From positions 7,769,352 to 7,833,351 of the forward strand of contig OU452240.1 of assembly GCA_911728455.2 (NCBI GenBank): DNA of 64,000 bases. Direction: 5' to 3'. This document shows, piece after piece, positions 12,901 to 24,900 of this stretch (position 1 is its first letter; every line of letters begins with the position of its first letter). The notes below the pieces were generated by a model, which had not been told where the DNA came from, made no database searches, and saw only the letters and a list, made by a program, of their open reading frames with translations. Source of the stretch: Marthasterias glacialis (Eukaryota > Echinodermata > Asteroidea > Forcipulatida > Asteriidae). The translations under genes were made by a program, and so were the position numbers.

Positions 12901-15900
12901 CTTCATCTTATGTGCACAAATGAAAGAACAATATTAATCATTTTGACATTCTTTGAAAACTATATTAGTTTGAAAGGTGAAACCACATCTTGAAGTAAAC
13001 TCTACGGTCAGTGATATGATGCTCATAGTTACAGTTCAAGTATTTTTCTTGCAGCAGCATGTGGATTATCAGAATGTGAATGTGAATGGCTCAATAAATA
13101 TAAATATGATATTGATCCCAATTCATCTGATGCCTTCATCACAATAATCGTCGCAATACTGGTTGCACCATTTAGGGAATCAATGTGTGATGTTGGCGCA
13201 AAGGGTCATTAGCAAAACAAACATAACCATAAAAAGAGTAGGCCTACATGTTTAAATATAAGGCCGGCCCCCCCCAAAAAAAACGCTTGTTCTGTTTCCG
13301 ATTACATACATGCTGTTTTAACAATAATAGGGTCGGTAGTTCGGGACTAAAAAAACAAAACAATTACCGATAATTTTGACATGGGAACAAATAATTGTCA
13401 GAGGTTACTATCAGTTAGACACCACCAACCTATCCAACCTGAATAACACCAGAAAACAGAACAGTTTTGTATACACGACAGTCACATAACGCAATGTGAA
13501 AAAAATTGTTAAGAACTTTTTCCCAGTGTGGTCAGGGCTATTTACTTTGTGCACACACGTGCACAAAGCATGTACACACGTGTACGCTTTGCATTGAATT
13601 GAATGGAGGCTGGTTGCCGCCATGGGAAACTATTTCATAAAATTGATATCACAATATGCCAACTGTCAAGCTACGATTAGAGTGACTGAAAACCATTGAA
13701 AAATCAACGCAAGTATTTTTCGCTGGTAGGAGAATCAAATACGTGGCCGGTGGATCACAAAGTAGACTCAAAACCTTGGTAACATCAATAATTTTTTCTT
13801 GATGTGTTCAGTTTTTTTTTGTAGTTTTATTAAAATGTTTTAAATTGGTCAAGGTCAGACATTTTCCCGCTGGAATCACCTTTTTTTCAAGCTGAATAAA
13901 AACTTAAGGGTTGCACCGTAATGTCAGGGTCCATCGTGTATAAGCAGAAAAAGAATCCTTTTTTAGGCTTAGCCAGCTTTCATTCATATGTCACTTTTCA
14001 AATATGAAACCTGCCAAAATATGAAAATCTATCCATGCATTATTTGAACAAATTCTTGTTCATTACTTTAAATTAATACCAATTAAAATCATTTACTCAA
14101 TTTAACTTGTGGCAGACACAAACCTCCTAAGTTACACAACACAAAAAAATGTTTTACAAAAAATCTAAAACATCCACATTAAAATCCCTGAGAGCAATAC
14201 GAGATTTGTTTTCAATGTTTTCAAAGTTTCAGTTACAAGTGGGGTAAAATAGCTCAGTTATGATCAAATAGACAAGCTTCATTTAGTCATTGTTTTAATT
14301 AAAATGAGTAAGGTTATTAAAGCCATGAAGTACAAAAACATAAACAAACAAATTAAAATAATTGATTGCTTCGGGTTTTTTTTTTTTTTTTTGCTATCCA
14401 CAATTTTGTAATAAAGTCAACATTTTGATGTCAAATGTTCTTACAATTTGTCCTTACTTACAATTTGAATCAATGACATCATGTGGAATAACAAGCCTGA
14501 CATCACTGCAATCAACAACCTCTCTGCTCACAATGGAAGAAAGTCCTGCTTTGTTGTAGCCCCTAACAGCCAGCCGTAGACAAGTATCATGGTCTAAATG
14601 TCCATCAAATGATGCTGTAAAACGAAGCTTGATAAAAATGACAAGGATAAATGTTGTTTATTAAAAGAATGTTGGTGGTTTAGTAATTTAAACCGAATAT
14701 TACATGTATTACACAGCATAAGGTAACATTTTCATCACTTCAAACTTGCTGATTATGGTCATGCTCTCACTTCTGCAGTTCTGGTAGGCAAATATCAGTG
14801 TTTGATTGGCTATTTATTTACAGAAAACGAATGTAACTCTTGTCGATTTGTCCAATCCAGGAACAAACAATGTCCCCTTGAGAGATTTATCTTGAAAGAC
14901 ATCAATTTAACATGCATTAAAGCCCATTCACTTACACCTGTTTTTTTTTTTTTTTTTTTTTTTTTTTTGGGGGGGGGGGGGGGTTGAGGGTGTAATGTAT
15001 GGGAGATTAAAGTGATTGGTTAAACCCTGTCGGGGGGGGGGGGGGGGGGGGGGGGTTGTCAACTCTAATAATTTCGCTTGGATTACAGGTCTAATTTACA
15101 TCAGAACTATACCAAAATAACATCTTTCCAGCATTGATTTATCACCATAGTCTGTGTATTGAACTGTGTGCGTGTTTACAGGAAGATCAAATAAAATGTG
15201 ATGCCTTCTTTGGTCATGTTGGTTGACTGATTATTTATTTTGTTATATTAATAACCATCTCTGTTGAGAAAAATTTATCTAGCTCATCAGCTGATCATCT
15301 AGAACCCTCTATAGTTTCTTTTTTAAATATCACAAGATCTAAGACAAAGTAACAAAACTGAGGATCGATGGTTTTAGGGACAGCATGTTGGTAATTTCAC
15401 TATATGAAGTGTGATTTATTGGGCATTTAGAACTAAATTGGTGATTCCAATACTACCTATAATCCTTCTCTAGTCTTCATCTTGAAAGTGAAAGAGGACA
15501 CTTGTCAATGAAGGCTAGAGCATATAAAGTCCAAACATTGAAAAGAACAAAACAAGTTCAATCAATCATATTTAGCACCATGAAGTTAGCATCATGATAA
15601 ACCTACCAACATAGGCCTACCTTTTCCCCAATGACTGTCAAATCATTGATATGTTTCCATTTTCTGATCACTGCTTCATCTCCTTCATTCTCAGCAATAG
15701 TCCACTCATAATAATCCATCAATTCCAACGAGGCATCATGACGGATGAACTCATGCTCAAAGGGCTGGAAGATGACATCAAGTTGTGTTCTATTTGATTC
15801 TTTTTGGGTATTGTTGATTGTGATATCACCTACCACAGGAGGCTGTGACAGCACCCAGAATCCATCTGTCACAATCGGATGGAAACAAATCCCAACATGG

Positions 15901-18900
15901 CAGAATTTAACCTGCATAAATAATCAACAAGCTGCTGATGACATGTTGAAAAATGATTTATTGAAGGTTCATTTGCAGCAACAACACACAGAAACAACAC
16001 GTACACAGGAATGTTTCTTTCATATTTTGGCAATGTGACTCTGATGTAGAAACACAAAGAGACATCGAAAGACCATAACACATTAAGCTCATATTTGCAT
16101 TTGGGGGAATGCTAGATTTATTTATTTATTTTTTTTGTCCTTCTTATTTCGTCTTTTTTTAGCTAGGATGGCCCAATTAGTTGTCATGGAACTGTTCTCC
16201 CTTGGGCCCCTGGAAATACAAACACAAACAAATAAAAATGTTTGGTTTTGCGGGAGGGAGGAAAACCGGATGGTCTGGAGAAAAACCCTTGTGGCACAGG
16301 AGAAAACCAACGCACAACTCTACTCACATATGGCCTCAGCCGGGAATTGAACCAGGGACACATTGGTGAGAGGCGAGCGCTTTACGCCACAAGCCACCTA
16401 TGCCACCCTGTACAAGACCATGTACAAGACAAGTCAACTGTACCTTGAAGGTAATATAACCTGACAAATAATGACGTCATGATGGCATCAATTCGTTTTT
16501 AGAGCATTTTCTGACTTATCAAGCCTGTAAAAAAGAGTTTTTCTCATAGGATGTTCCGTTAGCAATTTATGACTTACAGGGTCAAAAAATGAGAAAAATC
16601 ACAAAAAATCATGTGATGACATCATCATGACATCATTTCACAATAAACAAAAACTTGCCATTTTCTAACTACCATGCAAAGTTTCAACGTGATCAGACCT
16701 ATACTTTTGGATATATATGACTTCAAAAAGTGCACCTTTAATGTCATGTCACGTGACATTAATCTGCCCGGGCGAAATAGTAATCCGCCCCCCCAGAATG
16801 GTGGAGCATGATTTTTTTTTCAGTGTGTCCTAACTACGCTTCCGTACATGTCTGCTGCCTGACGGTCATTGGGTGTATCAAATTTTGAAGCGATTACAAA
16901 AATCTTCACTACACATATCTTCTCAGAGTGCATTTTGAACAGTTTTCAACCTGCCGCCAGAGGGCACTCTTGTACAATGTGACGTCATCGTTTTTTTTTT
17001 AAAGTACACTTTGGACGGACACTAACATCGTTAAAAGCAAGTTCATAACTTTTACCACTTTTGAATTACGAAGGCACTTCCGGTTTCGACCGGAAGTAGA
17101 GGCCACGCACACTGAATAAAATGGAGGCCTAATTTATCCCCATCCGATCCCGCAAACAGAAACCTAGGGTCTCTTGTGGCTGATTTGATACGGATTTTCA
17201 AATATTTCAAATAAATCTTTAAGACGACGTCACATGACGGGTGATGTCGTCATCATGACGTCAAACTTGGAGACATATCTATGCTGTAGGGACTATGCCT
17301 TTGGCCAACTTTGAATGATGTCCGACAAAGATAAGTGCCAAAAGTCGTGTGTAGAAAAACCATGGGCTATCTCTATGGGGTTTGGTGACAAAAAGAAGAG
17401 GAGGAAGAAGAAGACTAGAACTATGTGTCTGTCAAAACAGAACATAGGGCTTTTTTGCTTTCTTTTATGAAGGAAAAGTTTGTCAACGCATAATTTTGAA
17501 GTTTGAAATTAGCACCTTTAAGCTGACATCATATGACTTCTGATGACGTCATTATAAGTTAACCTCATTTACCTTTACACAATACATTGTATTACTAACT
17601 ATTGTGACGCGGCAGGGTGCTTACTTTGTTTACTTTACATGTTGAATAATACCGGAAGTGTAAAGGTTATGACACACGACTAATGCGTGGCCACGAAATT
17701 GCGTGGAAAAGATAGCCATAGCGCAGAGCATAGACGAAGAAGTGCGGGCACTGATTGGACGGTGAAGGTCACCGTCCCATCGGTGTGCAAAGTTGGCGCA
17801 TGCGCAAGGCTAAACCAAGTGTATATAAGGCGCGTTCGCACAGCAGTCGGCGGCCTTGAATTGTTAGGTCATGTACGTTTGTGAGCTGAATTATAGCTGA
17901 CAGAGGTAGGCGGAAGGGACTGTAGTTGGCTGTTTGGAGATAATATAGGATTCTCATAGAGTCCTAGATAACTGGCAATAGAGATCTCTGCCGACACCTT
18001 GCAGCGCAAGTGGCTCGGGGCGGTGACTCTATCATCTCCTGCGGCCTGAACGGAACCTTGTGTCCCGGTGTGCAAGGCTGGCGGTATCGGTCCATTGTTG
18101 TCATGTGCGCTACCGCAAGAGTAAATGTAGGCAGGAGACTATTAGGTGGGCGATAGAATGAATAAGATAAGGGGTGTTTTGCCGGAAGTACGTGGGGCGA
18201 TATATATCCCTGTAATACAATAGTCCAATCCTGTTCAATTCATTCTAGGCGTATGAGTGCTGCAACTAAGGCTTGTGTCATAGACCTATCATACTGTTGT
18301 ATAAAGGGCGCCACCTATGGTGGTGTATAAGCAGGTTGATGAAATAAATGTCCTTGTAGACAGTGTTACTTGAAACTCTGTGTCACTTGTGTCTTTATCC
18401 TGTTGTTGTTCTTGCTGTCTTTGCCCTGCCCTGAGTAAGAGGTCAGGGGTCATAAATCCAGTTTCATCGTCTGCAACCCCTCTTGATCAATGATAAACCG
18501 ACACGGGGACGGTATACTTCAATCCCAAAGGACCTGTCTCTAGCCGCTCAGGGACGTTCCGTCGTTCCGTCCAAGCCACAACCCGAGGAGGAGGGCGCCC
18601 TAGCCGTACCCGCTTCCGCCGAAGGGGGTGGTCGTCGCACTATCAGTAGACGAAAATTCAGCCTGCTGGTACGGTGCATTGGATTTGGTAGTTACTGCAC
18701 TTCGAAAATTGCCCCTTTAATATGACGTTATGCTACTGGTGATACTATAAAAAATCAACAAATGACGTCATCATACCGTCACTTTGCGGCATACATCTAT
18801 GCTCTAAGGACTATGTCTATGCCAATTTTAAATGATGTGCGACAAAGTTTATTGGCAAAAGTGGCATGTAGAAAAAATGTGTACAAATTGAGTCTATGGG

Positions 18901-21900
18901 ATTTTATGCAAAAAAGAAGTGGAAGAGGAAGAAACGCCAGTAACATTTTTCAAATTACTGTTCTAAATAACAAATTCTGATATTTTGTGCACAGTCAAGT
19001 AAATTGAAAAATAAATGCCTTGTGCGATAAATTTCATTCCGTATTATTTCTATCATGTCAAACTGCACCTTTAAGGTGATAAAACCTGACAAATGATGAC
19101 GTCATGATGATGTCATTTCGTTTTCCAAGCAATCATGTCCCATAAAGCCTGTTCAAATAAGAATTTTGATCATTAGTAGGTGTCATTAGCAATTTATAAG
19201 TTAAAACGTCAAAAAAGATAAAATATAATAAATCATGTGATGACGTCATGACGTCATTACATAATCATCAAGGACTTGCTAAGATCTAACAACCTGTCAA
19301 GTTTCAACGCAATCGGACTTATACTTATGGAGATATACAATTTCAAAAAAGTGAACCTTTAGTGTCACGTCACGTGACCCCTAATAACGTCATCGATTTG
19401 AAACTTCACACATATGTTGGCAGGCTGCATGGCAACATGTGTATCAATGTTGAAGTGATTTCAAGAAACTCCGCAATACACATCTTCAAAAAGTCAATTT
19501 GGACTACTTTCAACCTGCCGCTAGAGGGCGCTCTTGTAAATTATGACGTCATCGGTATTTTTTTTAAAATGCAGACCCTTGCCGGACACTAACATCGTTG
19601 AAAGCAACTTCATAACTTTTACCACTTATATTGAATTACAAAAAATCGACCGGAAGTAGAGGTCATGTGAGGTCACGCACACTGAATAAAATAAAGTACT
19701 AGTTTATCCCTACCCAATCCCGCAAACAGAACCCTACGGTCTCTTATGGCTGATTTGACATGTATTTTTAAACATTTAAATTATAAATCTTTAAGATGAT
19801 GTCACGTGACCGGTGATGACGTCATCATGACATCATTGTGCGGCATACATCTATACTGTAGGGACTATGTCTGTGCCAAATTTAAATGATGTGCCAAATT
19901 TAATGGCAAAAGTGGCGTGTAGAAAAACGTGTTCAAAGTCTATGGGGTTTTTGGCCAAAAAGAAGTGGAAGAGGAAGAAGAAAAAATAAAAATCAGAACA
20001 AAAAGAAAGGCTTTTTCGCAAATATGCAAAAAAGCCAAAAATCAGAACAAAAAGAAAGGCTTTTCCGCTATTTGCGGAAAAGCCAATAATAATAATACCA
20101 ACATTTATAAAGCCATCCTCACCTGACTGCCTGACTGAGTAAAACCCCACAACCTCAAGTGAATACGAGATCATCTTGTAATTATTTAAGAAAGCATTAT
20201 CAATCTTGAAAATAGTAATTCTATAACTATTTTAGCCACAAGCTATAATTAATTACAATAATGTTGTAAATACCAATAATTAACTGAGAGAGAATTTGTC
20301 AATAAGAATACTTAAACTTTTCATTGTAATTGAGAACAGTGGTTTTAGTGGGACACTAGTTCAGGGTATTCAGGCAACGATAAAAGTGACAAATATCCTG
20401 ACACCCCCCCCCCCCCCCCCCGAGTGAAAAAATGGCAGCAAAGTTTTTAAAAAAGTAGTAATAGAAAATATGAAAGACGGAGAGCGAAAAATAACATCCG
20501 AGAGCTCAACCTGACACAAATAAAGTTGTTCACATCTAAAGTTGTCCAACATTTAGATACACAAAATCATTGTCTGCACATGTGCAAGGAATTTTTTCCA
20601 CAAAGCAAACAGCTATTTTTTATTTTTATTTTGCTGGTTATTTCATATTACATAACATCTCCTTTTTCAACATTGTTATAATTGTTGAACTGCCAGTAAC
20701 ATAACAGAACCCAGCATGTGACTTTAATCCTTTGACCAACCTCTCAGTGGTCTCCTTCTCTTTTTCTCTTGATGGTGACATCAGGTTGTAACAGAAACAG
20801 ACAAGATACGCAGGGCGTGCCTCGTGCGTGAATTGTAAAGGTTGTTTCTCTTGAAGGTAATTTTTCAGCAACATCTAAAATTCATACCTTAGATCTTATG
20901 TGAGCTCCAGCATGAAATCCAAAGAGTGCATCAACATGTTGAAAGGCCATTCCAACATCTTGATAATCAAGCAATGTCACCCACTGTAATGTTGTGTTGT
21001 CTTCTCCTGAAGATAAATCAATAATAGTTAAGAATGCAGACAAAATATCTATTTTTAAAAATGCACATATATTCACCTCTTATTAATGACTGATAGAAGT
21101 TTCTATTCTAAAAACCTGACCATATTTTTCCCTCATAACACTCAATTGCCACTCAACTTATAAAAAGACAGCCATGTAAAAAAATAAAATAATGAATACA
21201 AATTTAATTCAAAACTTACTCAAAATAACATATTAATGACACAACAACGGGCTCTAATGTTTGAAACAAATAAAAATGCCCAAACTTATTGTTATTATAC
21301 ATATTTATGACACAATCAGTAAAAATGTCTAGACTCTTTAATCCATTACTCCTAAAAACTATTAACTACCATAGTAAGTCTGGATCTCTTGTTCAATGGC
21401 CCAGAAGACCTTGGTCATATGGTTGTAATATCTCTGGGATGGTCCAACGAGCTGAGATACCAGTAGCAGAAGATTGGTATGTTTTGTCATCCTCACACGG
21501 TTTGGAAGTAGTTAATGAATGATGAGATAATCCAGACGTTGTAGGTACTGAAGGAAATATCCAATAAGAAAAGCGATAAAAACATTCAATAGAAGATGAA
21601 GTACACATGAAATAACAATAAATCTTTGGATTCTACTCACTGGTTTCATCTTGACTCTTATTAGTTGTTATCAATGAAGTAATTATAAGATAAACACCAG
21701 TGACCTGGTGCATGAGAATTATTGTTGTATCAATTACACCGTGCACCTGTGTAGAAGGGCAACCTGCTGGTGCAAAATTCCGGAAACATCGAGGAGTATG
21801 GAAGAAGTCTGACTGTTTCTTATTTAATATCTCAAATTATATTTGGTCATTTTTTTTAATGCAAAGTTGCTTTCATAACATCTGTAGACTCTTGCTTTAA

Positions 21901-24900
21901 TATTTTTTGTAAGTAAACTCACAGGCAGAGCTCCATAGTATGGCAATTCACACCTCATTTTAACCAAGATCAGATAAGAGAGATCCTGTTGAAAAACTGC
22001 TCTGTCCCAAACCAGTGAGTACCAATCCGAAATTGTCATAGGCAAACTCGAGTCCACTCTTAACGGGAAAGTGCACGTAACGATTGGGCGAAATTTGCCC
22101 AACATACATTAATGTTGACGCAACAGTACAACAGCGTGACGTGAGTTCAAGCCTACGCCTCAGACATACGGCGTGTAAAGGACACCGATACACAACATAT
22201 AAAATGGATTGGTCTACATTAAAATGGATTGGTCTATTGAAGATATATCAAAATGAAATAGCTATTTGAAACTTTTTCCAGATCACTATTGTTGAGTTTT
22301 CATTTTGTTTTAAGTTTAGTTTGGCTTTGTATTGCCATGGAGGAACAGAAACTTTACTACTAGCTTCTCATAACATGTACATGTATGTGCACACAAAACT
22401 GGTATTCTTACTTTCCCCAGGATTACATCCAAGTCCATCTTTGATTGATGTTCCATTTAAGATCTGACGTTCTTGGATGATTTTAACACCGTCTGATGTA
22501 ACATTGACACTTCCAGCATCAGAAATGGCTCGAACAGTAAAGTAATAGGTCTGATGAAAACACAACATATTTTCCATTAACAATATTCTTCTAACGTGCT
22601 AAATTAAATGTAATGTCTAAGAAACTTTGCCCATCTGCTTCTTTATTTATTTCAGATCATGGACTCAGTTTACTTGTGCGTTTAATTAACTGACATGACT
22701 GAACACGAAGGCTCTGTGAGGTTTTATAAAAGCAATATAAATGTTGGGACATTACATATAAGTGTCAAGCTTGCAAGTTGTTCAAGCGTTTCCGTTTGGC
22801 TGATGATCATATGATGCAAATCAAGAGCCCTGTAATAATTGACAGTGTTGGACCCATTCCAGCGCCCAAGCTGGACCAGAGTCAGGATTTTTGCAACCCA
22901 GACTAGACTTGAGTTCGGCAAACACTTGTGCTAGGACTTGAACTTGACACAGAAGACTTACGACTCACAAGTCCAAAATCATCAACAATACCTTTTATGA
23001 CAATATTATTAAGTATGTAACTCCAAACATGTTTTCAGTTTTTTTTTAATTAGATCACTACGGTAATTAAAGAAATTTTTGGTACCATCATCATAAAGAT
23101 CAGTATGTTGCAATTTGCATTAAGTTGTTTATTGACCTTTGATCTGTCAAGTGTTGCATGAAACATTCCCGGATGTTAGCTGAAATCGGTGGCTTGTGTT
23201 TCCACTATTATGCTCTTTTAATCATTCTTTTGTTATCATTGGGTATTGAAACATGATGGCAGCGGTGAAGTATTCATCACATAAAGCTAAGGAATATTTC
23301 TCTGTAATGACACACGATGGATAATTTCTTCTTCCATGGACAAACTTAAGGACCCGTCCGGGGAAAAAAAATAAATTGTATAGAAACAGCGACAGCTTCT
23401 ATACACCTTGTACATTTCGTGCGTTCTTGAACCAGACGCTATGTCCGTACTATGTATGTCGTGGTTGTGTGAGCTCCGTCATGGTTGTGTGGGCTCCGTC
23501 GTGGTTGTGTGGAGCTTCGTCGTGGTTGTGGGGAGTATGGATTTCTATCTCTGCCATTTCAACGGCGCATGTATGGTGGTGATTGTAATGTCTCTCCCCA
23601 CTTTCGCCGTCAACGGCGCATTGCCTCATGGTGTCGTCGCATAGTCGTGTCGTGCCGTAGCATTGTCGCCTCATGCCATTGCATTGTTGCATTGTGCCGT
23701 CACGTTGTGCCGTTGCCTACTTTTCTACTTGTTGCATAGTGCTGTCGCATTGTCGAGTTGTGCCGTCGCATAGTCACATCCTGCTGTTGCATAGTTGCAT
23801 AGTCGCGTCGTGCCGTCGCATTGTCGCGTCGTGCCGTTGCATTGTCACAATGTGCCGTCGCGTCGTGCCGTTGCCTACTTTTGTACTTGTTGCATAGTGC
23901 CATCGCATTGTCGCGTCGTGCCGTCGTGTCGTGCCGTCGCATTGTCGCAGCGTGCCGTCGCATAGTCGCGTCGTGCAGTCGCATAGTCGCGTCATACCGT
24001 CAAAGTCGCGTTGTGCCGTCGCATTGTCGCATTGTGCCATCGCATCGTGCTGTCGCAAATTTTTGTACTTGTTGTAAAGTGCCGTCGCTATGTCACATCG
24101 TGCCGTTGCATTGTCACAGCGTGCCGTCACATAGTCACATCCTGCTGTCGCATAGTCGCGTCGAACTGCCGCATAGTCGCGTCGTGCCGTCGCATTGTCG
24201 CGTCGTGCCGTTGCATTGTCGCGTCGTGCCGTCGCCTTCTTTTGTACTTGTTGCATAGTGCCGTCGCATAGTCGCGGCGTGCCGTCGCATTGTCGCGTCG
24301 TGCCGTTGCATTGTCACAATGTGCCGTCGCGTCGTGCCGTTGCCTACTTTTGTACTTGTTGCATAGTGCCATCGCATTGTCGCGTTGTGCCGTCGTGTCG
24401 TGCCGTCGCATTGTCGCAGCGTGCCGTCGCATAGTCGCGTCGTGCAGTCGCATAGTCGTGTCATACCGTCAAAGTCGCGTTGTGCCGTCGCATTGTCGCA
24501 TTGTGCCATCGCATCGTGCTGTCGCCTATTTTTGTACTTGTTGTATAGTGCCATCGCTATGTCACATCGTGCCGTCACATAGTCACATCCTGCTGTCGCA
24601 TAGTCGCGTCGAACTGCCGCATAGTCGCGTCGTGCCGTCGCATTGTCGCGTCGTGCCGTTGCATTGTCGCGTCGTGCCGTCGCCTTCTTTTGTACTTGTT
24701 GCATAGTGCCGTCGTGCTGTCGCAGTCACATCCTGCTGTCGCATAGTCACGTCGTGCCGTCGCATAGTCGCGTTGTGCTGTTGCATTGTCACGTCGTGCC
24801 GTCGCATAGTCGCGTCGTGCCATCGCATAGTCGCTTCATACAGTCACACTGTCGCGTTGTGCCGTTGCATTGTCGCATTGTGCCGTCGCATCGTGCTGTC

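Noticed and set aside
16135-16448. Three overlapping plus-strand frames of 62-71 codons
   Set aside because: They lie within the SINE and are read on its antisense strand.
17603-18480. Full LTR of a retrotransposon
   Set aside because: No TGG-starting primer site after it, no second LTR and no target duplication; kept only as an LTR-like insert.
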